64,000 nt of DNA. It comes from Streptomyces phaeolivaceus. GTDB taxonomy: Bacteria; Actinomycetota; Actinomycetes; Streptomycetales; Streptomycetaceae. The DNA lies in the NCBI RefSeq assembly GCF_009184865.1, contig NZ_CP045096.1, forward strand, positions 2,790,001-2,854,000, given 5' to 3'. A program made the translations under genes and the position numbers. Below the pieces are notes generated by a model. The model was not told the DNA's origin and made no database searches. It was given only the letters and a program-made list of their open reading frames with translations. Shown here piece by piece: positions 1 through 7,317 of the stretch. The stretch's first letter is position 1; every line of letters begins with the position of its first letter.

Positions 1-77
1 CGAAACGCGCGGCAGTCCGGGCAGCCGATGCCATGCGTGAGCAGCGCGTCGTACGCTGCCTCGACCAAGGGCGTCAT
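1..77 (-). CDS. Small CxxC protein, partial (C-terminus beyond window)
   Basis: Only the first 26 codons are inside the window. The start ATG (77-75) overlaps the TGA of the preceding gene as ATGA, so the two are translationally coupled. The visible peptide contains a CPDC motif within HGIGCPDCRAF. The same block, HGMNCPTCRAL, occurs in the 93-residue protein at 51169-51450, so I read this as a paralogue. The paired cysteines suggest a zinc knuckle, but only one pair is visible here. No function is assigned. It belongs to a three-gene cassette running leftward from 519. Confidence 0.6.
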   Translation of the reverse strand, partial: MTPLVEAAYDALLTHGIGCPDCRAF

Positions 78-292
78 GGGCGCTCACCTCGTGACCGGGC
101 GTTGGCGGCTGCCACGCCCGCGCTGAGTACTTCGTGCGGGCGAAGGGAGCGGAGCTTGTCCGGCTCGGCTTCCCATTCCCGGCCTCCGCCGATCGGTCGT
201 AGCTGTACGGACGGGCCGATGAAGTCCATGACCTTGCCGACTCTTCCGCGGCTGGTGTCCTCGACCGTATCGCCCACCGCTGGCTGGTACAT
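74..292 (-). CDS. Small conserved Streptomyces-type protein (72 aa)
   Basis: This 72-residue protein starts MYQPAVGDTVEDTSRGRVGK and ends overlapping the next start (ATGA). I chose the ATG at 292 because it follows the upstream stop (297-295) by only two bases. A longer in-frame N-terminus exists but is Arg/Pro rich and overlaps the upstream gene. The core, with V-G-D-T near the start and later VGKVM and VQLRP blocks, resembles short proteins often found next to XRE regulators in actinomycete accessory regions. That resemblance is from memory. Its molecular role is unknown to me. Confidence 0.6.
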   Translation of the reverse strand: MYQPAVGDTVEDTSRGRVGKVMDFIGPSVQLRPIGGGREWEAEPDKLRSLRPHEVLSAGVAAANARSRGERP

Positions 293-294
293 GG

Positions 295-519
295 TCACCG
301 CCTCCGCTTCCGGCGTGGCGGTCGGGGGTGGTGGGCGCGGATCAGGACGTTGCAGTCGGAGACCCGTGACCAGTCGCCGCCGGCCTTGGCGGCTGCCCGC
401 TGGGCGGCCAGCCTGGCGCACCGCTGGCAGTCGTCCGGCGGCTTGGGCTCCTCACCTGGGAGCCCGAGCACAATGGGCGGCTCCGGCACTGTCTGCTGCT
501 TCGGGCCCCTGCCTGGCAT
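295..519 (-). CDS. Small DCxRC/SDCN protein (74 aa), cassette gene 1
   Basis: A 74-residue basic protein with a DCQRCARLA motif and a second Cys in SRVSDCNVLIRAHHP. It is clearly homologous to the 74-residue protein at 50948-51172: both carry LGLP, EEP, PP-DC-RCARLA, QR-AAKA and SRVSDCNVLIRAHHP in the same order. The three cysteines plus the HH pair could bind zinc; this is inference. Its ribosome site (AAGGGG, about nine bases before the ATG) lies inside the left arm of the 13-bp inverted repeat at 521-584, so mRNA folding or a bound repressor could limit translation. First gene of the leftward cassette. Confidence 0.7.
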   Translation of the reverse strand: MPGRGPKQQTVPEPPIVLGLPGEEPKPPDDCQRCARLAAQRAAAKAGGDWSRVSDCNVLIRAHHPRPPRRKRRR

Positions 520-520
520 G

Positions 521-584
521 CGGTAACCCCTTGGTCTCGACGGTTTGTTGAGCTCAACCGACGGTAGGAGGCAAGGGGTAACCG
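521..584. promoter_or_regulatory. Concentric nested inverted repeats over RBS of small-gene cassette
   Basis: Perfect 13-bp arms CGGTAACCCCTTG (521-533) and CAAGGGGTAACCG (572-584) flank a 10-bp palindrome TTGAGCTCAA (548-557). Both symmetries share one centre at 552.5. The left arm contains the ribosome site of the gene starting at 519. Likely roles are an XRE operator or an RNA hairpin masking the Shine-Dalgarno sequence. Confidence 0.6.
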
Positions 585-607
585 AAGTACCACAGTCTGT
601 AGTACTT
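585..607. promoter_or_regulatory. 23-bp imperfect palindrome downstream of XRE-TPR gene
   Basis: AAGTACCACAG / CTGTAGTACTT around a central T, with ten of eleven pairs matching. It lies four bases past the stop codon of the XRE-TPR gene and directly abuts the 521-584 inverted repeat. It could be an operator for the cassette or a weak terminator; no T-run follows it. Confidence 0.45.
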
Positions 608-610
608 GTG

Positions 611-1831
611 TCACACGACGCCGAGCCGAATACCCAGCTCCATCAGCTCACCCCGCCGCTTGGTACGGATCATCGTGCCCACCGTCTCCCGCACTCCGGC
701 GTGCGCCCGCGTCGCCTGTGGGGCCAGCTTCTCCGCGTTCAGGAACGCCCTCAGCGCTTCGTCTCGCTGCCCGTTGTAGAAGTAGGCGCGCCCGAAGTCG
801 ATGTAGAAGTGGGAGCGCCGTTCCCGTGAATAGTCCGCCGGCAGTCGGATCTTCTCCGCGCAGGTGACCGCGTCCTTGCCGCGACCCAGCTCGACCGGCA
901 GCGACACCGACCACAGGGCCGCGTTGGTGGGCCCGAACTGTAGCTGCCAGTCGTTCCGGTCCTCCCCGAGTTCTGCGGCGGCCTGCTGGGCGTGGCCGAG
1001 GTGGCGGACCGCAGCCGCCGAATCTTTCGCCCGAGCCAAGTTCAAGGAAGCCTTCAGGTGGAACGCCCCCTTCAGCGAGACCGTCGCCGGGCCGGGCGAC
1101 GGAATGGTGCCCAGCTCGGTGAGCGCGCCGTCGATGATGGCGCCGGCTTCGTCGTGCTCGCCGATGGTGAGGAACTCTCCTGCGTCGTACCAGGATGCGG
1201 CCAGAACGCGCAGCGGGTCGCCCGTTTCGCGGGACGCCCAGACCACGCGCTCGGTGGCGAGGGTGGCGTCGCTGGAGTGCCCCAGCTTGTACAGGTACTG
1301 CATGGCGCACTCGTAACCGGACGCGAGGAGCCCGAATACGATGCGCCGCTCGTCGCCTGTGGTGAGTTCGGCGGCGACTTGGAGGTCTCGCAGCAGTCCA
1401 GGCAGCCCAATACCGGACTGGGTGAGGGCCGCGGCCTGCCGGAAACCGTTGGCCTCGGCGACTCGGCGGCGCAGATCTGCCAAGTCCACAGCGGCGGCTT
1501 CTGCATCGGTGGGTCGGGCCGGTCGTCCGTGGCGCATCAACGACCGTCGTACGGCGGCTACCGAGGCGACGGCGGTCTGTCCGTCGCGGTCGGCCTGGGC
1601 GGGCACGTAGGGGGCTCCGGTGATTTCGGTGGGGTGGCAGTCGAGGGCTTGGGCGAATGCGAGGACGACAGCCGCGCGGTCGAGGCTGCGCAGGCCCTGT
1701 TCGAAGTGGCGGATCGCCGAGAGGCTGTAGCCGGATTCGAGGGCAAGACGCTGTTGTGTCCAGCGGTGCCTTTTGCGGAGGCGGGCGAGGCGTTGCCCGT
1801 TGGACTCGGCGATGTCGACGGTGTGGGCCAT
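611..1831 (-). CDS. XRE-family transcriptional regulator with TPR-like C-terminus
   Basis: A 406-residue cytoplasmic regulator. Residues about 10-70 form an XRE-type helix-turn-helix (NGQRLARLRKRHRWTQQRLA, then SGYSLSAIRHFEQG). The remaining 300 residues are helical Ala/Leu-rich repeats with a TPR look (FYIDFGRAYFYNGQRDEALR near the end). The start ATG at 1831 is preceded by GGAG about ten bases upstream; an upstream in-frame extension is rejected for lack of a ribosome site. It sits just upstream of, and in the same direction as, the small CxxC cassette, separated by the palindromes at 521-607. I infer that it controls that cassette, perhaps in response to a peptide or protein partner held by the TPRs. 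Confidence 0.75.
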   Translation of the reverse strand: MAHTVDIAESNGQRLARLRKRHRWTQQRLALESGYSLSAIRHFEQGLRSLDRAAVVLAFAQALDCHPTEITGAPYVPAQADRDGQTAVASVAAVRRSLMRHGRPARPTDAEAAAVDLADLRRRVAEANGFRQAAALTQSGIGLPGLLRDLQVAAELTTGDERRIVFGLLASGYECAMQYLYKLGHSSDATLATERVVWASRETGDPLRVLAASWYDAGEFLTIGEHDEAGAIIDGALTELGTIPSPGPATVSLKGAFHLKASLNLARAKDSAAAVRHLGHAQQAAAELGEDRNDWQLQFGPTNAALWSVSLPVELGRGKDAVTCAEKIRLPADYSRERRSHFYIDFGRAYFYNGQRDEALRAFLNAEKLAPQATRAHAGVRETVGTMIRTKRRGELMELGIRLGVV

Positions 1832-2225
1832 AACTGGTCTCCAGTTCCTTGCTTCGACACTTGGAACGGTACGCCAAACGGGCGATGGTGCGCCCAGGAA
1901 GACTTCTGCGGGCATGAGTCCGCGCACTCCCCAACACCCCACATGCTACGGCTGGCTGATCGCCGACACCGTCCCCGAGGACATGCCCCGGGCGGTCGAC
2001 GTCCCTGTCCGGCTGGTGTGGCCCGTGTGCTCCTCTCGCTGACCGGCTGCGCGGTCGTACGATGTCAGGTCACTTACGCGAGCGATCAGCCGAGTCGCCA
2101 ACAATCCCAAAAACGGTGCCGAAGCGGAAGATTGGCGATCATCCGGCCGGTGACATGGCGTATGGGCCTACTGTCCGTGCAGAGTCCCGGCCCTCACGGG
2201 AAGATCCTCACGGGAAGGCTGTCCC
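1832..2225. other. Divergent intergenic region, 394 bp
   Basis: This stretch separates the leftward XRE gene from the rightward MEDS-STAS gene and must hold both promoters. I see no convincing -10/-35 pair or operator. A short rightward ORF (1914-2042) is listed separately with low confidence. GC drops around 2085-2150, compatible with a promoter zone. Confidence 0.4.
1914..2042 (+). CDS. Possible 42-residue small protein
   Basis: An ATG at 1914 opens a 42-codon frame whose C-terminal half (GWLIADTVPEDMPRAVDVPV) looks protein-like with G/C-biased third positions. A weak CAGGAAG lies about ten bases upstream. It overlaps no other gene. No family is recognised, and it may be the tail of a degraded gene. 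Confidence 0.25.
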   Translation: MSPRTPQHPTCYGWLIADTVPEDMPRAVDVPVRLVWPVCSSR

Positions 2226-3146
2226 ATGACGACCCAGCACCGCGCGGAGCGCACCGTGCCCGTCGAGCGGCTGCGGCTGGGGGATCACGCGTGTATGGGG
2301 CCGGCGGACATCGAGGGCGCCGGTGAGTCGCCGTGGAAGGTGTTCACCGCCTACACCCGGACGAGCCTGGCGCGTGGCGAGAAGGTCCTGCTGGTCATGG
2401 ACCCGGACGACCTGAGCGACGACGAGGTGGTCGCGCTGCTGGACCGGGGCAGCGGCCAGGTCGTGGCGGCTCGGGCCGGCGGTCAGCTGTCGCTCAAACG
2501 CAACACGGAGATCTACGCCCCCGACGGCCGCTTCGAGGAGCGGCGCACGATCGACACCTACGCCTCCGAGGTCGACCGTGCCTGCGACGAGGGCTGGGCG
2601 GGGCTGCGGGTCACCGCCGACATGAGCTGGGCGCCCCGGATGAACCTCGGCCACGACCGGCTGCTCGACTACGAGGCCTCGGTGGCACCGCTGTTCGCGG
2701 ACCCGCTGTTCACCGCGATCTGCTGGTACGACCGCCAGCGCTTCGACGACGAGCTGACGGACCGGGTCGGCAAGGTCCATCCGATGCGGGTCATGGAACG
2801 CCTCGACTCCCTGGAGGTCACCGAGACCCCGGACGGCGGACGGATCGCCGGTACGGCCGAGCTGAGCACCCGCACCGAGTTCGTCGAGGCGCTGCGCGAG
2901 GCGCTGGAGCGGCGGGGCGCCTCGGGCCCCAGCCACTTCGTCCTCGACCTGCGGGACCTGTGTTTCATGGAGGCCCACTGCGCCTGGCAGTTGATCAGCC
3001 TCGCCGCGTCGCTCCCTCCGGGTAGTGAAGTCACCGTGCGCTGCGGCGAGTTGCTGGGGCTGGTGCTGGAGCAGTTGGGCGCCGGTGAGGTGCCGCAGCT
3101 GCTGGTCAGCGTGGAGGGTGAGGGGCACGGGGGCGAGGCCGGGTGA
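2226..3146 (+). CDS. MEDS domain-STAS domain regulatory protein
   Basis: A 306-residue cytoplasmic protein. Residues about 15-190 match the MEDS (DcmR-like sensory) fold: a GDHACM opening, then KVLLVMDPDD and a GLRVTADMSWA strand-loop. Residues about 205-300 look like a STAS (anti-anti-sigma) domain (GTAELSTRTEF...FVLDLRDLCFMEAHCAWQLI). In STAS switch proteins a Ser/Thr in this D-L-x-F/S loop is phosphorylated; here the loop reads DLCFMEAH, so the usual phosphosite is not obvious. The next gene, an HATPase-like protein, overlaps by four bases (GTGA), so the two are probably co-translated as a partner-switching pair affecting a sigma factor. Target unknown. Confidence 0.75.
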   Translation: MTTQHRAERTVPVERLRLGDHACMGPADIEGAGESPWKVFTAYTRTSLARGEKVLLVMDPDDLSDDEVVALLDRGSGQVVAARAGGQLSLKRNTEIYAPDGRFEERRTIDTYASEVDRACDEGWAGLRVTADMSWAPRMNLGHDRLLDYEASVAPLFADPLFTAICWYDRQRFDDELTDRVGKVHPMRVMERLDSLEVTETPDGGRIAGTAELSTRTEFVEALREALERRGASGPSHFVLDLRDLCFMEAHCAWQLISLAASLPPGSEVTVRCGELLGLVLEQLGAGEVPQLLVSVEGEGHGGEAG

Positions 3147-3577
3147 GCGAGGGGCCGCGACTGCGGAGCGAGTTCCGTCAGGCCGAACTCCCCTTGGTGC
3201 GCGCGCTGGTCGAGGAGGCCGCGCTCCGGGCCCGGTTCACCACCACCGCCAAGGGCGCCTTCACACAGGCCGCGTTGGAGATCTGTACGTACGCGGTGGT
3301 CCACGGGGTCGGCCCGGCTGTCATCCGACTCCGTGTGCTGGAAGGCGAGTTGCGCTGCGAGGTGACGTACGACGGGGCCGCCCCCGCTGCCGGACCGCAC
3401 GACGACGGGCACGGGCTGCGGCTCGCCGAGTCGCTGATCGCCGGTCTCGGCGCCCCCGGCCGTATCGGCGGCCACCGCACACCCCGGGGCGCCACGGTCA
3501 CGCTGTCGGCCCCGCTGCCGAACCCGGTGCGTACGCTCCCGGTCCCGCTGCCCGTCACAGTCCCGCCCGCGCGCTGA
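3143..3577 (+). CDS. Anti-sigma factor-like HATPase (serine kinase) protein
   Basis: A 144-residue GHKL-type protein starting at a GTG that overlaps the upstream stop. The G2-like box DDGHGLRLAESLIAGLG is clear. The N-box region reads LEICTYAVVHG, where RsbW/SpoIIAB-like kinases have an Asn in E-x-x-x-N-A-x-x-H; the Mg-binding Asn appears to be Tyr, so kinase activity is doubtful. It is coupled to the MEDS-STAS gene and likely binds its STAS domain. Its last 23 bases overlap the 3' end of the convergent LuxR-type gene (stop at 3555). The Pro-rich C-tail (after about residue 118) is probably disordered. Confidence 0.7.
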   Translation: MSEGPRLRSEFRQAELPLVRALVEEAALRARFTTTAKGAFTQAALEICTYAVVHGVGPAVIRLRVLEGELRCEVTYDGAAPAAGPHDDGHGLRLAESLIAGLGAPGRIGGHRTPRGATVTLSAPLPNPVRTLPVPLPVTVPPAR

Positions 3578-6203
3578 ACCAGGCCGCCACCTGACTGCGA
3601 TTGTGGAAACCCAGCTTCACCAGGATGCGTTCGACGTGGCCCTCGGCGGTGCGGCGGGCGATGACCAGATGGTCGGCGATCTGTTTGTTGGTACGGCCCT
3701 GGGCGACGAGGGCGGCGACCTGGAGTTCACGGCGGGTGAGCGGCACCGGGTCGGCGACCGGGGCGGTGACGTGGGCCGGACTCTTCGCCGAGGCCAGGGC
3801 ATGGGCGTGGGGGTGGGCGTGGGTGTGGGCCGGTCCCCCGGCCGGGAGGGCGCCTTCGAGGGAGCCCTCGTGGGCGCCTTCGAGGGAGCCTGCGTGCGGG
3901 CCGGTCGGGAGACCCGACGGGAGAAGCCGGGGGTTCCGGCCCACGGCGGCCCCGGCCGCCGCGCCGGAGGCCGCTCCCGATCCGGACGCCGAGCCGTCCC
4001 GTCGGCCGTCCGGTCTCGGCGCGGCGGCCGGGACCGTACGCCGCCCGCCCGTCCGCCCGCCCGTCCGCGAGGCCGCCGCCGGGCCCTCCCGCCGGCCGCC
4101 CGCCCGCGCCCCGGGGGCCGTGCTCTCCCCCGGCTCGCCCAGCGCGTACGCGACGGCCTGTTCCGGTGTGAGACGGCCGCCCCGGCGCTGGGCCAGGGCG
4201 TAGGCGTGGTCGCCGAGCGCGTGCCGGGCGTGGTGTTCGGCGGCGCGGGGGCGGCCCGGCCGGAGGGCGTCCATGGGGTTGCCGCCGATGTCGTGCCAGA
4301 TGCGGTCGACCGCGCCGCGCAGCACCCCGGCCCGTTCGGCGTCGCCCGCGAGGGCCTCGGCGGCGGCGAGCAGATCGAGGGTGCGGGCGAGACTCTGGTA
4401 CTGGCGCACGGTGTACGGCAGCCGCAGACAGGCGCGGGCGTGCTCGGCGGCCCGGTCGTAGCTCCCGGCCGACCAGTGCGCGAGGGCGAGGGTGCGCAGC
4501 GCCCAGGAGCGGGCCCACTGTTCGCCGTGGGCCTCGCAGAGGGCGACGGCCTCGGCGCACAGCGGGATCGCCTCGGCGGCGCGGCCCCGGCTGACGAGGG
4601 AGCAGGCCAGCTCGACCCGGGTGAGGACGACGAAGACGGTGGAGGCGCGGGCCCGGACCGGGGCGAGGGCACCGGCGGGGACCGGCGGGGGCGCGGGCAC
4701 CGGGAGTTCCGCGTCGGCGGCGGCTGCGGTCCGTACCGGGTCGAGGCCGGCCAGGACGGCGGCGGAGCGGCTGTGCACCAGGGAGGTCAGGGCGCCCGCC
4801 CACATGGCACGGGTCAGACCGGCGTCGGGTCGGGCCCCGGCGCGCAGGGCGCCGTCCATCCAGTGCCGGCCCTCGCCCCAGATGCCGCCCGCGACCCAGT
4901 GGAACCACAGCCCGGCGGCCAGCCGCAGCCCGTGCTGGGCCTCGCCGGGGGTGGTGAGACAGAAGTCGAGGGCGGCCCGGAAGTTGTCCTGGTCGATCCG
5001 GATGCGTTCGGTGATCTCGACCTGGTCGGGGCCGAACCAGGCCTGCTCGTACTCGGCGCCGAGCCGTGCGAAGTGGTCGCGGTGGCGTCGCCGGGTGTCG
5101 GTCGCCTCGCCCAGGTCGTGCAGTTTCTCCAGTCCGTAGTCGCGCAGGGAGACCAGCAGCCGGTAGCGGACCTGGCCGGCGTGCTCCTCCCGGACGAGCA
5201 CCGACTTGTCGACGAGTCCGGCGACGGCGTCCAGCACGGCGCACGGGGCGATCCGCTCCCCGGTCCCGCTGTCCTCCCCGGCGCAGACGGCCTCGGCGGC
5301 GGCGAGGTCGAAGCCGCCGACGAACACGGACAGCCACGCCCACACCAACTGCTCCTGCGGGGTGCACAGTTCATGGCTCCAGTCGACGGCGGAGCGCAGG
5401 GTGCGATGGCGGGGCGCGGAGGTGGGGCTGCCGCAGGTGAGGAGCTGGTAGCGGTCGTCGAGGCGTTCGACGAGCTGGTCCACGCCGAGGGCGCGCACCC
5501 GGACCGCCGCGAGTTCGATGGCGAGCGGCAGCCCGTCGAGGCGGCGGCAGAGCCGGGCCACGGCCTGCTGGTTCGCCTCGCCGACGGTGAAGCCGGGCAC
5601 CACGGCCGCCGCCCGGTCGGCGAACAGCCGCAGCGCGGGGAAGGACTCGACCGCCGCCGCGCTCGTGGCGGGGCTCAGCTCCTCCGGCGCGGGCGCGGGC
5701 AGCGGCGGCACCTCGAAGAGCTGTTCCCCGGCGAGCCCGAGCCGGTGGCGGCTGGTGGCGAGGATCCGTACGCCCTCGGTGGCGGCCAGCACGGCCTGGG
5801 CGAGGATCGCGCAACTGCGCAGCAGATGCTCGCAGTTGTCGAGGACGATCAGTAACCGGCGCTCGCGCAGATGGTCGACGAGGATCTCCAGCGGGGGCCG
5901 TACGGTCTCGTTGCGGACGCCGAGCGCGTCGTTCACGGCGTGCGGGACGAACGCCTCGTCGCTGTGCGCGGCCAGCGGAACGAGCCACACGCCGTCCGGG
6001 AACGCCCGTGCGACCTGTCCCGCCACATGTCCGGCGAGCCGGGTCTTGCCCACCCCGCCGGGTCCTGTCAGCGTCAGCAGTCTGCCCGCCGACAACAACC
6101 GTCTGACATCGGCCGCCTCGTCCCGTCGCCCCACGAAGCTCGTCAGCTCCGCCGGGAAACCGGAAGTGCGCCGCGGCTCCGATCCGCCCACGATGCTGGT
6201 CAC
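3555..6203 (-). CDS. Large STAND-type LuxR-family regulator (NB-ARC-like ATPase with C-terminal HTH)
   Basis: An 882-residue regulator. The P-loop GPGGVGKT is at residues 47-54 and Walker B LLIVLDNCEHLL at about 117-128, followed by winged-helix and TPR-like helices to about residue 650. A roughly 130-residue Gly/Ala/Arg/Pro-rich linker holds an 8-residue tandem repeat (GSLEGAHE/GSLEGALP; DNA repeats at 3848-3866 and 3872-3890) and a His-Ala stretch (HTHAHPHAHA). A LuxR HTH closes the protein (LTRRELQVAALVAQGRTNKQ...RTAEGHVERILVKLG). The design fits AfsR/LAL-like ATP-switch activators. Codon 117 is TTA (5855-5853), so translation should depend on the bldA tRNA. Target genes are unknown. Confidence 0.85.
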   Translation of the reverse strand: MTSIVGGSEPRRTSGFPAELTSFVGRRDEAADVRRLLSAGRLLTLTGPGGVGKTRLAGHVAGQVARAFPDGVWLVPLAAHSDEAFVPHAVNDALGVRNETVRPPLEILVDHLRERRLLIVLDNCEHLLRSCAILAQAVLAATEGVRILATSRHRLGLAGEQLFEVPPLPAPAPEELSPATSAAAVESFPALRLFADRAAAVVPGFTVGEANQQAVARLCRRLDGLPLAIELAAVRVRALGVDQLVERLDDRYQLLTCGSPTSAPRHRTLRSAVDWSHELCTPQEQLVWAWLSVFVGGFDLAAAEAVCAGEDSGTGERIAPCAVLDAVAGLVDKSVLVREEHAGQVRYRLLVSLRDYGLEKLHDLGEATDTRRRHRDHFARLGAEYEQAWFGPDQVEITERIRIDQDNFRAALDFCLTTPGEAQHGLRLAAGLWFHWVAGGIWGEGRHWMDGALRAGARPDAGLTRAMWAGALTSLVHSRSAAVLAGLDPVRTAAAADAELPVPAPPPVPAGALAPVRARASTVFVVLTRVELACSLVSRGRAAEAIPLCAEAVALCEAHGEQWARSWALRTLALAHWSAGSYDRAAEHARACLRLPYTVRQYQSLARTLDLLAAAEALAGDAERAGVLRGAVDRIWHDIGGNPMDALRPGRPRAAEHHARHALGDHAYALAQRRGGRLTPEQAVAYALGEPGESTAPGARAGGRREGPAAASRTGGRTGGRRTVPAAAPRPDGRRDGSASGSGAASGAAAGAAVGRNPRLLPSGLPTGPHAGSLEGAHEGSLEGALPAGGPAHTHAHPHAHALASAKSPAHVTAPVADPVPLTRRELQVAALVAQGRTNKQIADHLVIARRTAEGHVERILVKLGFHNRSQVAAWFSARAGL

Positions 6204-6355
6204 GCCCTCAGTTGTGGTTCCCGTACGCGCTGTTGTAACCCCGAAGGGTAGGCAGCGGGCACGGGCGCGACGCCCGCTTCGTGGATTTCCCGCCTCATCG
6301 GGTGAGGGGGCCTGTCATCGGGTGAGGGGGCTTGCGAGGTCTGCGGGTGGCGGGA

Positions 6356-7279
6356 TCAGCGGGTGGCGGCGGCCAGGATCGCGTCGACCACGTGGGGCAG
6401 CGACTCGGGGTGCAGCCACAGGAAGAGGTTCGGCTCGACGAGTTCCAGCTCCATCACACACGGCCGCCCGTCCTCCCCGGTGACGAGGTCGACGCGTGCG
6501 TACAGCAGCTCGGGGGCACCCGGTACGGCGGCCAACGCCCGCTCGGCCACGGTGAGTTCGGCCTCGGTCGGGGTCCAGGGCACCAGGTCGGGGTGAGCGA
6601 TCTTGTCGGCGTCGTACGCCGTGCCGGGCGTGAGCACCGCCCCCTTGCGGCTGGCGTGCAGCAGTCGCCCGCCGAAGAACTGCAGGGCCCGCTCCCCCTC
6701 GGTGTCGATGCTCGTCACGAACGGCTGCACCATCGCGGTGAACCCCTCGGCGTGCATCCGCTCGACATGCCGTACGGCGGTCTCCCACAGGTCGGGGGTG
6801 TAGCGGGCGGCGAACCGGGCGCCCGCGCCGGAGGTGGGCTTCACCACGTACTCGTGCGCGACGGGCAGCGCGCCCTCGACGGGGTCGCCCGGCGCGAGAT
6901 AGGCCGTCGGCACGACCGGCACCCCGGCCCGCGCGAGATCCCCGATGTACCGCTTGTCGGTGTTCCAGCGCACGACGTCGGCCGGGTTGGCGAGCCGGGT
7001 GACCTCGCCGGTCTTCGCCACCCAGGCCGCGAACTCGGCCGCGCGCCAGCTGTAGTCCCAGGTGGAGCGGATGACGACCAGGTCGTACCCGGCCCAGTCG
7101 GCCGCCGGGTCGTCCCAGTGCACGGCCGCCGCGTCGGCCCCGGCGTCCCGCAGCGCCCGCGCCAGCACCGCCAGATCCCGGTCACGGCTCGGCTCCGCCC
7201 CGGGGTCGTAGGTGGCGAGGGCCATCCGGGGCGCGGCGGGGCGGGGGGCGGTGGTACGGGGGGCGGCTGTGCGGGCCAC
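6356..7279 (-). CDS. ATP-grasp family enzyme
   Basis: A 307-residue protein with an ATP-grasp layout. The N-terminal Rossmann-like part reads MALATYDPGAEPSRDRDLAV...YDLVVIRSTWDYSWR, then NTDKRYIGDLARAGVPVVPT, the ATP-binding strand HEYVVKPTSGAGAR, and metal-ligand segments VMELELVEPNLFLW near the C-terminus. It resembles the DcsG/RimK-like ligases that join a carboxylate to an amine or thiol using ATP; the substrate cannot be read. I place the start at GTG 7279, with GGGAG about ten bases upstream; an internal ATG at 7225 is an alternative. It lies 38 bases downstream of the DUF3152 gene on the same strand and is probably co-transcribed. Confidence 0.75.
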   Translation of the reverse strand: MARTAAPRTTAPRPAAPRMALATYDPGAEPSRDRDLAVLARALRDAGADAAAVHWDDPAADWAGYDLVVIRSTWDYSWRAAEFAAWVAKTGEVTRLANPADVVRWNTDKRYIGDLARAGVPVVPTAYLAPGDPVEGALPVAHEYVVKPTSGAGARFAARYTPDLWETAVRHVERMHAEGFTAMVQPFVTSIDTEGERALQFFGGRLLHASRKGAVLTPGTAYDADKIAHPDLVPWTPTEAELTVAERALAAVPGAPELLYARVDLVTGEDGRPCVMELELVEPNLFLWLHPESLPHVVDAILAAATR

Positions 7280-7317
7280 GGAGCACTCCCATGTCGTATC
7301 TCGTATGTCCGTTCCCC

